Shown: in pieces, positions 1 to 8,901 of the stretch
How positions within the stretch are numbered: the stretch's first letter is position 1
Layout: the number at the start of each line of letters is the position of its first letter
Origin: Jannaschia pohangensis
Lineage (GTDB): Bacteria > Pseudomonadota > Alphaproteobacteria > Rhodobacterales > Rhodobacteraceae
Assembly (NCBI RefSeq): GCF_900113875.1
Contig: NZ_FORA01000001.1
Coordinates: 1 to 64,000, forward strand
Length of the DNA: 64,000 nt
Direction of reading: 5' to 3'
The notes under the pieces: generated by a model
What the model was told of the DNA's origin: nothing
The model's input: only the letters and a program-made list of their open reading frames with translations
Database searches by the model: none
Made by a program: the position numbers and the translations under genes

Positions 1-37
1 GGCCGTGAAAATACGTCGAAAACTGTAGCGGATGGAC

Positions 38-62
38 GGGTGATCCACGGGTGATCTGCGTC
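38..62. repeat. 11-bp tandem repeat, two units
   Basis: Two consecutive 11-mers, GGGTGATCCAC then GGGTGATCTGC, followed by GTC. Each unit carries a GATC and the spacing is about one helical turn. The same 25 bases recur exactly at 13334-13358, where a third unit precedes them. Both copies are intergenic. Function is unknown; iteron-like protein binding or a relic of a dispersed element are possible. Confidence 0.75.
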
Positions 63-106
63 GGACGTGACTCGGGGTGGGTCCGGACAGGCTGAGGGGA
101 CGGCTT

Positions 107-130
107 GAGTATTTGGGAAGCAGAGAAGAG
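107..130 (+). repeat. Degenerate TATTTG...AGAGAAG intergenic box
   Basis: GAGTATTTG followed by GGAAGCAGAGAAGAG. It is nearly the same as the box at 48148-48170 (GAGTATTTG then CAAAAGCAGAGAAG) and related to the stronger GATATTTG...GAGAAGAA boxes at 19389, 19553 and 44386. Here no clear hairpin lies immediately before it. It belongs to a dispersed intergenic family seen five times in this window. Confidence 0.5.
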
Positions 131-180
131 ATGGGATAGTGACGGGGGGGCGATGTCGGCGGTCGGGGGCGTCTGCTTTG

Positions 181-335
181 ATGTGGAGGACGATCCAAGT
201 CCTTTGGGGCGGGCGGGCCGTTTCGCCGTGGTCTCCACCGCACCCTGCGCGCGCCCCGGTCGGCGAGGGGCGGCTGGTCGCCACCCCGAGGCAGCGCGAG
301 AATGCCGCGCGCAACCTGTTGGACGTTGCGTGGCC
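181..335 (+). ncRNA. ssrS: Candidate structured RNA, possibly 6S RNA
   Basis: This GC-rich stretch has no convincing protein reading frame but can fold into nested stems. TGCGCGCG at 246-253 pairs perfectly with CGCGCGCA at 306-313. GGCGA at 262-266 pairs with TCGCC near 278-282. CAAGTCC near 194-200 can pair with GGAC-G-TTG near 321-328 as a closing stem. The rod-like layout, the length of about 155 bases and the position just before a YmdB-type gene fit my recollection of where alphaproteobacterial 6S RNA lies. I cannot align it to a covariance model, so both the identity and the ends are tentative. A short ORF at 139-351 encodes nothing recognisable. Confidence 0.4.
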
Positions 336-360
336 GGGCAAGCGGGCGTAACCCGATCCA

Positions 361-1176
361 ATGCGTATTCTTTTTCTGGGCGATGTGATGGGGCGAAGCG
401 GCAGGCGCGCGGTGAGCGAGCGATTGCCGGGGCTGCGTCGCGACTGGCGGCTGGATGCCGTGGTGGTGAATGGCGAGAACGCGTCGTCGGGCCGGGGCCT
501 CAACGCCGCGCAGGCCAAGGACCTGTTCGAAGCGGGGGCCGATGTCGTGACCCTGGGCGATCATGCCTTCGACCAGAAGGACATGATGCAGGCCATCGAA
601 CAGGATGCCCGCATCCTGCGCCCCATCAACTTTGCCAAGCAGGCCCCGGGCAAGGGGTGGCGGGTGTTCGACATCGGCGGGCGCAAGCTGCTGGTGGCGC
701 AGGTTCTGGGGCAGGTGTTCATGTCGCGGCCCTATGACGATCCGTTTTCGGCCATCGACCCGGTGCTGAACGCGCATCCCCTGGGCCGGGCGGTCCACGC
801 GACGCTGGTCGATGTGCATTGCGAGGCCACGTCCGAGAAGATGGCCATGGGGCACTTCTGCGACGGGCGGGCGAGTGTCGTGGTCGGCACCCACACCCAT
901 GTGCCCACGGCGGATGCCGGGATCCTGCCCAAGGGGACGGCGTATCAGTCGGATGCCGGAATGTGCGGCGATTATGATTCGGTGATCGGGATGGATAAGA
1001 CGGAGCCCTTGCGGCGTTTCGTGACGGGCATGACCCGCGCGCGGTTCGAACCTGCGGGCGGGGAGGCGACGCTCTGTGGTCTTTTCGTCGAGACCGAGGA
1101 TGCCACGGGCCTTGCGCGGACGGTCACACAAGTGCGCGTCGGCGGACGCCTGTCGCAGTCGGGGCCGGAGGCATGA
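361..1176 (+). CDS. YmdB/TIGR00282-family metallophosphoesterase
   Basis: The 271-residue cytoplasmic protein matches the length of the YmdB family, which are dinuclear metallophosphoesterases acting on 2',3'-cyclic nucleotides. Metal-binding motifs appear in order: GDVMGRSGR near residue 7, VNGEN near 36, LGDHAFD near 65, HCEAT near 155 and GTHTHVPTADAG near 176. The ATG at 361 starts the conserved MRILFLGD strand. The stop overlaps the next start (ATGA), so it is probably translationally coupled to the downstream transporter. In relatives a 5-formyltetrahydrofolate cyclo-ligase often precedes this gene, but none is visible here. The physiological substrate cannot be told from the sequence. 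Confidence 0.9.
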   Translation: MRILFLGDVMGRSGRRAVSERLPGLRRDWRLDAVVVNGENASSGRGLNAAQAKDLFEAGADVVTLGDHAFDQKDMMQAIEQDARILRPINFAKQAPGKGWRVFDIGGRKLLVAQVLGQVFMSRPYDDPFSAIDPVLNAHPLGRAVHATLVDVHCEATSEKMAMGHFCDGRASVVVGTHTHVPTADAGILPKGTAYQSDAGMCGDYDSVIGMDKTEPLRRFVTGMTRARFEPAGGEATLCGLFVETEDATGLARTVTQVRVGGRLSQSGPEA

Positions 1177-2954
1177 GCCTGCTGGACCTGCCGGCCGGGT
1201 CGGAAGCCTGGATCACGCTGGCCACGCTGGCGGTGATGCTGGCCCTGTTCATAAAGGAGGTCTATCCGACCGAGGTTGTCGCCATGTCGGGCGCGGCTTT
1301 CCTGCTGGTCCTGGGCATCCTGCCCTATGACGCGGGGCTGGCGGTGCTGGCGAACCCGGCGCCCTGGACTATCGCGGTCATGTTTCTTCTGATGGGGGCC
1401 CTGGTGCGGACCGGCGCGCTCGACTGGTTCACGCGCTTTGCCGAAGGGCAGGTGGGGACGCGCCCCAAACTGGCCATTGCCATGCTTCTGGCCTTCGTTC
1501 TGGTGGCGTCGGCCTTCGTGGCCAACACGCCGGTGGTGGTCGTGATGATCCCGGTCTTCGTGCAATTGGCGGCGGCGATGAAGATCGCGCCGTCGAAGTT
1601 GATGATCCCGCTGAGCTATGCGTCGATCCTGGGGGGGACGATTACCCTGATCGGGACGTCGACGAACCTGCTGGTGGATGGCGTGGCGCGGGCGCGGGGG
1701 CTCGAGCCGTTCACCATCTTCGAGGTGTCGCCGCTGGCCGTGCCGCTGGCGATTGCGGGGATGGCCTATCTCTATCTGGTGGGGCGGCACCTGTTGCCGG
1801 ACCGGACGTCGATGGCCGCAATGCTGGGCAAGTCGCGAAAATCGGCCAAGTTCTTTGCCGAAGCGGTTATTCCGCCCGACTCGAACCTGATCGGACGCGA
1901 GGTGCTGGACGTGAAGCTGTTCCAGCGCGACGGCGTGCGCCTGATCGACGTGCTGCGCGGGGATGCGTCGCTGCGCCGGGATCTGAAGGGGGTGACCCTG
2001 CAGATGGGGGACCGGGTGGTCCTGCGCACCGAGATCGCGGAATTGCTGACGTTGCAGCGCAGTCCGGACCTCAAGCGCATCGACCAGGTGGGCGCGGTCG
2101 AGACGACGACCGTCGAAATCCTGATCACTCCCGATGCCAGCATGGTGGGCCGGCGTTTGGGCGCGCTGCGTCTGCGGCGGCGGTACGGTGTCTATGTGCT
2201 GGCCTTGCACCGGCGGGATCGCAACATCTCGGGTCAGCTGGACGATATCGTGGTGCGGGTCGGGGACACGCTTTTGCTGGAGGGGAACGCAGAGGATATT
2301 CACCGCCTGGCCCTCGATCAGAACCTGGTCGAGGTGAGCCAGCCGCGCGAACAGGCCTATCGCCGCGAAAGGTTCTGGATCCCCGTGGCCGTGGTGGCGG
2401 GCATCGTGGCGATGGCGGCGCTGACCAGCGTGCCCATCCTTGCCCTGGCCGTGATCGGGGCGGTCATCGTCCTGCTGACGCGGTCGGTCGATGCGGACGA
2501 GGCCTTCGGCTTTGTCGAGGGGCGGCTTCTGGCGATGATCTTTGCCATGCTGGCCGTGGGCGCCGCGCTCGAGGCGTCGGGCGCGGTCGAGATGATCGTG
2601 GCCGCCATCGCGCCCTTCCTGACGGGGCTGCCCGGTCCGCTCCTGGTGCTGGCGGTCTTTGCGCTGACCTCCACGCTGACCGAAGTGGTCAGCAACAATG
2701 CCGTCGCCGTGGTGGTGACGCCGATCGCCATTGCCCTGGGTCAGACGCTTGGGGTGGACCCGCGCGGGCTGGTCGTGGCGGTGATGGTGGGGGCGAGTTG
2801 TGCCTTTTCGACACCCATCGGATATCAGACGAACATGTTGGTCTATGGTCCGGGCGGATATCGGTTTACCGATTTCATACGCGTAGGAATCGGTATGAAC
2901 ATCGTGATCGCTCTCCTCGCGTCGGTTCTGATCCCTTTGATCTGGCCGCTCTGA
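1173..2954 (+). CDS. SLC13/CitM-type permease with two RCK_C (TrkA-C) domains
   Basis: A 593-residue inner-membrane transporter of the ion-transporter superfamily. Hydrophobic helices fill residues 10-215 and 395-593, with reentrant-type motifs NTPVVVVMIPV and GTITLIGTSTNLLVDGVA in the first half and NNAVAVVVTPIA and STPIGYQTNMLVYGPGGY in the second. Between them lie two cytosolic RCK_C-like modules, roughly residues 225-300 and 310-390. This architecture is typical of the SLC13 permeases often annotated as sodium/sulfate or dicarboxylate symporters. The substrate is not deducible. It overlaps the phosphoesterase gene by four bases. Confidence 0.88.
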   Translation: MSLLDLPAGSEAWITLATLAVMLALFIKEVYPTEVVAMSGAAFLLVLGILPYDAGLAVLANPAPWTIAVMFLLMGALVRTGALDWFTRFAEGQVGTRPKLAIAMLLAFVLVASAFVANTPVVVVMIPVFVQLAAAMKIAPSKLMIPLSYASILGGTITLIGTSTNLLVDGVARARGLEPFTIFEVSPLAVPLAIAGMAYLYLVGRHLLPDRTSMAAMLGKSRKSAKFFAEAVIPPDSNLIGREVLDVKLFQRDGVRLIDVLRGDASLRRDLKGVTLQMGDRVVLRTEIAELLTLQRSPDLKRIDQVGAVETTTVEILITPDASMVGRRLGALRLRRRYGVYVLALHRRDRNISGQLDDIVVRVGDTLLLEGNAEDIHRLALDQNLVEVSQPREQAYRRERFWIPVAVVAGIVAMAALTSVPILALAVIGAVIVLLTRSVDADEAFGFVEGRLLAMIFAMLAVGAALEASGAVEMIVAAIAPFLTGLPGPLLVLAVFALTSTLTEVVSNNAVAVVVTPIAIALGQTLGVDPRGLVVAVMVGASCAFSTPIGYQTNMLVYGPGGYRFTDFIRVGIGMNIVIALLASVLIPLIWPL

Positions 2955-2976
2955 ATTGCCAAAAACGGAGGCCCGA

Positions 2977-3420
2977 ATGCGCCCCATCCTTGCCCTTGCC
3001 CTTGCCCTTGTTCCTCTTGCTCTTGCCGCGTGCCAACCCATTTCCGGCGCTGGCGGCGCCACCTCCACGCCGGTGCCGTCCGGGCAGGTGCGCGTGGCCG
3101 ACGCTTCGGCGACGCCCAACCGTCTGACCCTGCGCATGTCCGATGGCGCGCGCTGCGTCGCCGACCGCCCCGAAGGACAGACCGGCGGCTGGTCCGGTGT
3201 CACGCAGGATTGCGGTTACGCCCTGCCGTTCACGGTCGCCTTCTACCAGAGCGGCACGGCACAGCGGTTCACCATCGAGGCGACGCCGGTGCCCCTGGGG
3301 CCGGACGGCCGTCCGGGTGCCCGGGCCGAGATCTTCGTGACGGATGTGGACGGGGTGCGCCGGTTGTTCATCTCGTCCCTCGGGCCGAACGTCCGCTTCG
3401 AGACGGCGCCGCAGGGCTGA
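2977..3420 (+). CDS. Small predicted lipoprotein
   Basis: A 147-residue protein of unknown function. The start is placed at ATG 2977 because CGGAG lies at 2966-2970 and because the sequence then opens with a classic lipoprotein signal peptide: MRP, a long Ala/Leu core, and a LAAC lipobox with Cys near residue 19. A TTG-initiated frame from 2956 is possible but lacks a binding site. The mature part is rich in beta-prone residues, with two further Cys (ARCVAD and QDCGYA) that could form a disulfide. It follows the transporter by 22 bases and faces the next gene tail to tail. Confidence 0.75.
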   Translation: MRPILALALALVPLALAACQPISGAGGATSTPVPSGQVRVADASATPNRLTLRMSDGARCVADRPEGQTGGWSGVTQDCGYALPFTVAFYQSGTAQRFTIEATPVPLGPDGRPGARAEIFVTDVDGVRRLFISSLGPNVRFETAPQG

Positions 3421-3433
3421 GGCGAAGGGCGGG

Positions 3434-4417
3434 TTATTCGCCCGCCAGCAGGGTCCGGTCGCCGCGTTGCGGGGCGCTCGGTTCCAGATTTCCGGGGGCC
3501 TTGCGGCCCTCGGCGGCCAATTTCGACAGCGCGGCATTCAGGCGACGGCGGGCCGCCGGACCATTTGTCTTGCGCAGGATGTGCCCTGCGACCAGCGCCT
3601 GAAGCCAGGGGCGGTCGATCCGGTCGGTCTTGCGCAGCAATCCCGTCAGCCAGGGCGCGTGATCGCGCCGGGCCCGCCAGAGTTGCGCAAAGCGCAGCGG
3701 GGTCAGGGTGTCGGCCTCGGCGGCGGCGACAAGCCGGTCAAGAATGCCGATCCCGTCCAGACGCGCCAGGATATCACCGCCCGCATGGGGGGCAGGCAGG
3801 CGCGTGACATGGTCGCCCTGAAACAGGCTTGCGTGCATGGCGTCGGCGTCTTCGGTCGGGTCGGTCACGACAAAGACGCGGCGCGCGCCGTCGATCATCC
3901 GCGCCGCATTGCTGTAGCGCGGCCCGAACGGCAGGACCCAGCTGGAGCGGAAGCGCCGCTCCCACGGGGCGATGTCGCGGGCCAGCGTCGCGTAGGGCTG
4001 CACCAGAAAGACGGTCGATCCGGGTGCCGCGACCGAGAAGGCGGCCGCGCCGTAAGCGCCCATCCCGCCGCCCATGAAGACAACGCTGTCGTAGTCGTCG
4101 AAGAACCCGTCGTCGGTCAGCCCGTCGAAATAGTCGAAGAGATCATCCTCGCGAAACCAGGTCCGCCCCTCGGCCATGATGTCGAGGGTGGCCCAACCCT
4201 TCTTGCGGGCGACCCCGGTGCTGATCGGCAGGCCACCGGGCCGGTCGCGCATGTCATCGAGCATCTCGAAGCTGACCACGAGGGTGTCGCCGCCGTCGCG
4301 GTGCAGAGCCAGATGATCGTCGCCGACCTGTCGCAGATAGCCGACCTCGCCCGCCGCGGCCGTCAGGGCGACTCGGTGCTCGGCACGGGTCATGGACTGA
4401 TGGGCTGTGGCCGGCAT
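3434..4417 (-). CDS. Conserved protein of unknown function, alpha/beta-hydrolase-like
   Basis: A 327-residue soluble protein. A hydrophobic strand followed by VVFMGGGMGAYGAAAFS near residues 120-136 resembles the nucleophile elbow of alpha/beta hydrolases, but the usual Ser is replaced (GMGAYG). The tail beyond residue 240 is helical and basic. Relatives in Rhodobacteraceae are, as I recall, often labelled phosphoadenosine phosphosulfate reductase; nothing here shows the PAPS-reductase Cys motif, so I do not adopt that name. It is transcribed away from the two glycosyltransferases and shares their promoter gap. ATG 4393 is an alternative start. Confidence 0.55.
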   Translation of the reverse strand: MPATAHQSMTRAEHRVALTAAAGEVGYLRQVGDDHLALHRDGGDTLVVSFEMLDDMRDRPGGLPISTGVARKKGWATLDIMAEGRTWFREDDLFDYFDGLTDDGFFDDYDSVVFMGGGMGAYGAAAFSVAAPGSTVFLVQPYATLARDIAPWERRFRSSWVLPFGPRYSNAARMIDGARRVFVVTDPTEDADAMHASLFQGDHVTRLPAPHAGGDILARLDGIGILDRLVAAAEADTLTPLRFAQLWRARRDHAPWLTGLLRKTDRIDRPWLQALVAGHILRKTNGPAARRRLNAALSKLAAEGRKAPGNLEPSAPQRGDRTLLAGE

Positions 4418-4573
4418 GGGAATCCTCGCAAGATAGGGCTAGGTCCAGCCTAACCCGGAAAACCGGTGCGTTCAGGCCAAAAAAGGCCAAATTTGGTTTA
4501 TATTCCGATTGTATTGTCCCCGTATGCGCAATGATCGGGGGCCGCGCCGATCGATCGTCCGTCAGTGAGAGCC

Positions 4574-5635
4574 ATGCCAGACACCAGACCTACGCCCCGG
4601 ATCACCGTCGTCACCTGTCTTCGCGACGAGGGTTCGTTCCTGGTCGACTGGGTTGCACATCTGCGCGCGCTCGGGGTGGACCGGGTGCTGGCCTATACCA
4701 ACGATTGCCGCGACGGGACCGAAGCGCTGGTCGAGGCGCTGGCCCCCGAAGGCGTCATCCATTGTCCGCAGGGCGACATTCTGGGCGACGGCGGGGCCAA
4801 GCCGCAATGGCGCGCCATGGCCGACGCCTGGGATCATCCGGCCTGTGCCGAGGCCGATTGGCTGCTCCACATCGACCCGGACGAATATATCGCCCTGAAC
4901 GGTCCGACGGATTTGCCCGGTCTGATCGACGCCATGCCCGGTGCCGAGGCGATTGCGCTACCCTGGCGGTTGTTCGGCTGCGCCGGGCGGCTGGAGGCGG
5001 GGGACGGCAGCACGCCGGTGCGGTTCGACCGGGCCGCGCCGCCCGGAATGGCGTTTCCGGCGCTCGGCAGCTTCATCAAGACGCTGTTCCGCCGCGACGG
5101 TCCCTTTGCCGGCTTCGGTATCCATCGACCGCAGCAATCGCGCCCGCCGGTCTTTTGCGATGACACCGGGCGGCGCGACGACGATCTGGCGGCGGACGGC
5201 AAGCGCATCCTGCTCTGGCGCGGCGGTATCGTGGTCGAGGACCGGCTGGTGCAGTTGAACCATTATTCGACACGGTCGATTCACGAATTTCTGGTCAAAC
5301 GGGGGCGCGGATTGCCCAATCATGTGGGCAAGGCCATCGACCTGGAATATTGGGTGGAACGGAACTTCAACGAGACGCGCTGCGCCATGATCAAGCCCCA
5401 ACTTCCCGTCCTAGCCCAGGTTGCGGCCCGGCTGCGCGCTCTGCCGGGGGTCGCAGGGGCCGAGGGTGCGGCGCGCGACTGGCATCGCGCCGCCCTGTCG
5501 CAGGTTCTGGCCACGCCCGAGGGCGCGAAGCTGTGCGGCCGTCTGGTTCTGGCCGCAGGCAGCCGCGCGCCCGAGGCGGGCCTGGGTCGCATGTTGCTGG
5601 CGCAATACGCAGCGGCGCAAAAGGCCCGGTCATGA
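4574..5635 (+). CDS. Family 2 glycosyltransferase (Glyco_tranf_2_4 type)
   Basis: A 353-residue GT-A-fold enzyme predicted to use a nucleotide sugar. It opens with ITVVTCLRDEGSFLVDWVAHL, then YTNDCRDGTEALVEAL, and has the metal-binding motif HIDPDEYI near residue 98, matching the family that includes the C-terminal half of the next protein. The start is ATG 4574; a GTG at 4565 adds only three residues. It overlaps the next gene by ATGA. Upstream, 4476-4530 is AT-rich and probably holds the promoter. The acceptor is unknown; capsule, lipopolysaccharide or protein glycosylation are all possible. Confidence 0.85.
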   Translation: MPDTRPTPRITVVTCLRDEGSFLVDWVAHLRALGVDRVLAYTNDCRDGTEALVEALAPEGVIHCPQGDILGDGGAKPQWRAMADAWDHPACAEADWLLHIDPDEYIALNGPTDLPGLIDAMPGAEAIALPWRLFGCAGRLEAGDGSTPVRFDRAAPPGMAFPALGSFIKTLFRRDGPFAGFGIHRPQQSRPPVFCDDTGRRDDDLAADGKRILLWRGGIVVEDRLVQLNHYSTRSIHEFLVKRGRGLPNHVGKAIDLEYWVERNFNETRCAMIKPQLPVLAQVAARLRALPGVAGAEGAARDWHRAALSQVLATPEGAKLCGRLVLAAGSRAPEAGLGRMLLAQYAAAQKARS

Positions 5636-7893
5636 CGGTTGAGACGCGCGCCCTGTCCGCCCGGATGGCGGGCGATGTGCCGGTGCTCGATGTGCTGGCG
5701 GACGGGCCGGACCGGCTGCGCCTGTTCCTCGGGGCCGGGGTCGCGCCCGCGCGTCTGGCGGCACGGGGGGGCGTGGTGCCGACCAGGGTCGTGTCGGTGA
5801 ACGGGTCGCTGATGGTGATCTGCGCGCGCGATGCGGGCGGGCCGGAGGTCGAGTTGCCGGTTTCGGACGTCGCGGCGGTTCTGCCCGTGACCGCGCCCGA
5901 GCCGGAGCTTTTTGCCGGGATGCGCGTCCTGATGGGCGTGCGCAACGGTCAGACGGCCGGGCAGGTGCACGACTGGCTGCGCCATCACGTGGACGGTCAG
6001 GGGGCGGATGCCGCGCTGATCCTGGACCGGACCCGGCCCGGAGAGACGGCGCTGGCCGCCGACCTGGGGGACGCGTTGCGGGACGCGCCGATCGCGGGGC
6101 TGGCGCGGGTCGTCTGCGTCACCTCGGACCTGCCGCTTGGGGCCGATGAGATCAGCGAACGGCACCCGATGCAGGCGCCCGATGCGCCCGGCAAGGACCG
6201 CATGGCCCGACCCGAACCCGACCCCTGGACGGCGCCGCTTGGGCATCTGATCCTTCTCGACCAGCTGCGCTGGCGCTTCCTGACGGCGGCGCGGGCGGTT
6301 GCCTTTCTGGACGTGACCGATGTGCTGGCCCCGATGCCGATTGGTCGGCGGGCGTTCGATCTGGTGGAGGGATCGGAGTTGGGCATCGTGTCGCTGGTCG
6401 GGCGGCGCATCTATCCCTGGCGGGTGCGCAAGGGGCAGGCGGCGACCTTTGGCGATCACATTTGCGACCTGTTCGACAATCCGGGCGGCAACCGCCGGTG
6501 GGTGGCCGACCCGGCCCGTGTGCCCGAGGATGCGCCGTTTCGCCTTGTCCGGGTGGGCGGGTTGAAGCCCGATCCGCGCGACGTGGCGTTTTTCTATCGG
6601 GCGATGGCGCTGCGCTGTCCCGAGGCGGATGGCCTGCCGCTGGCACCCAAGACGGGCCTGATCCTCGACGATGATCTGCTGAAACTTGCGCGCGACGGGT
6701 TCGGGGCGGACCCGGTCCTGCCGCCCGCGTCGGATGGTGGCGCGCAGTCGTCGGCGGCGATGCCCGCGGCGGTGCCGGGGCGGACGGCCATCGTGACCTG
6801 CATGAAGAACGAGGGGCCGTTCATCCTGGAATGGATTGCCCATCACCGCGCCATCGGCGTGGACGACTTTCTGGTCTACACCAACGATTGCACCGACGGG
6901 ACCGATACCCTGCTGGACCTGTTGCAGGCGCATGGCGTGGTGCAGCACCGCGAAAACCCGTTTCGCGGCACCGATCTCAAGCCGCAGCACGCCGCGCTGC
7001 AAGCCGCCGAGGCCGAGCCGATCATGGCGCGGGCGGGGTGGGCCATCTGTATGGATGTGGACGAATTCATCAATGTTCACGCGGGGGGCGGGCATCTGCG
7101 CGATCTCTATGCCGCCGTGGGCGATGCAAACATGATCTCCCTGACATGGCGGCTGTTCGGAAATTCCGACTTGCATGATTTCATCGACATGCCGACACCC
7201 GCGCGCTTTACCCGCTGTGCCCCCGAAATGGCGCGCAAGCCGCATCAGGCCTGGGGGTTCAAGACGCTGTTCCGCAACCTGGGGCTCTACAAGAAGATGG
7301 GCGTGCATCGACCCAAGGGCCTGAAGCCCGACCTTTGGGAAGAGATTTCCTGGGTCAACGGGTCGGGGCAGGAGATGCCGAAGGAGATGCTGCGAAATGG
7401 CTGGCGCTCGACGGTGGATACCTATGGCTACGCCCTGGCGACGTTGAACCACTACGCGGTGCGCGATGCCGAGAGTTTCCTCGTGAAGCGCGACCGGGGG
7501 CGGGTGAACCATGTGGAGCGGGATCAGGGCCTCGCCTATTGGTTCCGGATGAACAACAACGCCGAGGAAGATACCTCGATCCAGCGGATGCTGCCCGCGC
7601 TCGAGGCGGAACTGGCCAAGCTCAGGGCGCTGCCCGGGGTCGCGGCGCAGCATGACGCCTGCGTCGCCGCGCATCGCACCCGGATCGAGACGCTCAAGAG
7701 CGGGGAGGCTTTCGGGGCGTTCTATGCGGAAATCACCGGCGACCGGATGCAGCGGCTGAGCCGGATGCACACCAGCTTCGGGTCCAATGTCTTTCTGGCC
7801 GGTCCCGATTGCGTGCCGGACGAGGTGGTTTTCGAAGATCAGCCCGAGGGGTTCTTCTTCACGGTGGAGACGGTGGACGAGACGGCCCACTGA
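5632..7893 (+). CDS. Two-domain glycosyltransferase: degenerate N-terminal plus intact C-terminal Glyco_tranf_2_4
   Basis: A 753-residue protein started at ATG 5632, which overlaps the previous stop (ATGA); the frame open upstream from 5350 is antisense-like shadow. The C-terminal half from about residue 380 is a complete family-2 enzyme: AIVTCMKNEGPFILEWIAHH, YTNDCTDGTDTLLDLL, CMDVDEFINVH (DxD-type) and LNHYAVRDAESFLVKRDRG. The N-terminal half echoes this pattern weakly (VHDWLRHHVDGQGADAALI; AVAFLDVTDVLAPM), which suggests a diverged duplicate with altered catalytic residues. It is coupled to the preceding glycosyltransferase, so both may work on the same glycan. Confidence 0.8.
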   Translation: MTVETRALSARMAGDVPVLDVLADGPDRLRLFLGAGVAPARLAARGGVVPTRVVSVNGSLMVICARDAGGPEVELPVSDVAAVLPVTAPEPELFAGMRVLMGVRNGQTAGQVHDWLRHHVDGQGADAALILDRTRPGETALAADLGDALRDAPIAGLARVVCVTSDLPLGADEISERHPMQAPDAPGKDRMARPEPDPWTAPLGHLILLDQLRWRFLTAARAVAFLDVTDVLAPMPIGRRAFDLVEGSELGIVSLVGRRIYPWRVRKGQAATFGDHICDLFDNPGGNRRWVADPARVPEDAPFRLVRVGGLKPDPRDVAFFYRAMALRCPEADGLPLAPKTGLILDDDLLKLARDGFGADPVLPPASDGGAQSSAAMPAAVPGRTAIVTCMKNEGPFILEWIAHHRAIGVDDFLVYTNDCTDGTDTLLDLLQAHGVVQHRENPFRGTDLKPQHAALQAAEAEPIMARAGWAICMDVDEFINVHAGGGHLRDLYAAVGDANMISLTWRLFGNSDLHDFIDMPTPARFTRCAPEMARKPHQAWGFKTLFRNLGLYKKMGVHRPKGLKPDLWEEISWVNGSGQEMPKEMLRNGWRSTVDTYGYALATLNHYAVRDAESFLVKRDRGRVNHVERDQGLAYWFRMNNNAEEDTSIQRMLPALEAELAKLRALPGVAAQHDACVAAHRTRIETLKSGEAFGAFYAEITGDRMQRLSRMHTSFGSNVFLAGPDCVPDEVVFEDQPEGFFFTVETVDETAH

Positions 7894-7902
7894 CGCCGCG
7901 CT

Positions 7903-8901
7903 TCAGCTGTCGCAAATCTCGCGCAGGGCCTGCCATGTGATGTCGTCCAGCACGGGCGGCATGTCCGTGGGCGGCGCCTCGCCCGACGGTTGGCCCGTGG
8001 CGGCGGCATAGGGGGCCCAGGGCAGCCGGGCGGCGGCAAAACCGGGCTGCAAGGCGTCGGGCCCCAGAACGACCGGAGGGCGCAGCAGCAATTGTTCGAC
8101 ATGGTCGGTGATCGTCTCGTCCCGGACTTCGCCCGAGGCGAGGATGCGGACCAGCGCCTGTGCCCCGACCCCATCGAGAAAGGTGCCGAGCGGGGCGCGT
8201 TCGCGCGCGGTCAGGAAGGCGGCCATGATGTGACCCGCCGCGACCGTCGGGTCATCCTGTGTCACCAGCACGACATCGGAAATGACAACCAACCCGCCCG
8301 GCAGTGCAAGTGCCGGCTGCGGCAGGTCGCGCAGCACCGCGAAGCGCACGGGCGACGTCGGGATCAGGCGGTCGCGCAGGATCCGCAGCGCCTCGTCCCC
8401 CGTGGGCGATCCGCAGGGCGGACCGGTCAGGGTCGTCAATTCGGTCATCATCCGGTCGCCGATGTCGGCGCGCTGCGCCGCGGGCATGACGTTTTCGGCG
8501 TGGTTGCGCAGGGCCCCTGGCAACCACAGGATCAGAAGCCCGACCGAAAAACCGGCGATCAGACCCACAGTCAGACGGCGCAGCGCCCCGGGCCTGCGGC
8601 GGCCCATCTCGACGGCGTCCATGACCCGGTCAAGCGCCGCGATCATCACGCTTTCGTCGATCTCCAATTCCTCGTCCGCGCCTTCGGATGGGGCATAGAT
8701 GGCGGGCGATTCACCCGGATTTCGCCGGATCAGCGCGGGAAGGGACCAATGGCTGAGCGCCGTGCCCCCCCGGTCCTGCACGACCAGTTCCGCCTCGCCG
8801 ATGCTGACATAGACCTCGCGCCGCTGCGCGCCCGCTTCGGGGCGCCACAGAGCCGTCGTCTCCAGCCGGGCCAGTCCGTCGATTGCGGTGGTGCCCCTCA
8901 T
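7903..8901 (-). CDS. Membrane-anchored M48-like protein, degenerate active site
   Basis: A 332-residue protein whose start at 8901 overlaps the stop of the upstream acyl-CoA synthetase gene (ATGA). The first 135 residues are soluble, followed by one membrane helix (LTVGLIAGFSVGLLILWLPGAL). The C-terminal part contains ALPGGLVVISDVVLV followed by DDPTVAAGHIMAAFLTARE, which has the layout of M48 peptidases (strand, then HExxH helix), but the catalytic HExxH is absent. It is probably inactive or recognises substrate only. Pairing with the acyl-CoA synthetase is by overlap; no functional link is evident. Confidence 0.55.
   Translation of the reverse strand: MRGTTAIDGLARLETTALWRPEAGAQRREVYVSIGEAELVVQDRGGTALSHWSLPALIRRNPGESPAIYAPSEGADEELEIDESVMIAALDRVMDAVEMGRRRPGALRRLTVGLIAGFSVGLLILWLPGALRNHAENVMPAAQRADIGDRMMTELTTLTGPPCGSPTGDEALRILRDRLIPTSPVRFAVLRDLPQPALALPGGLVVISDVVLVTQDDPTVAAGHIMAAFLTARERAPLGTFLDGVGAQALVRILASGEVRDETITDHVEQLLLRPPVVLGPDALQPGFAAARLPWAPYAAATGQPSGEAPPTDMPPVLDDITWQALREICDS

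Noticed and set aside
139-351. 70-residue ORF before the YmdB gene
   Set aside because: Pro/Arg/Trp-rich, no signature, and it coincides with the foldable RNA-like stretch.
972-3203. 743-residue open frame on the minus strand
   Set aside because: It is antisense to the SLC13 gene and is rich in Arg, His, Gln and Asp without any domain; a GC-driven shadow frame.
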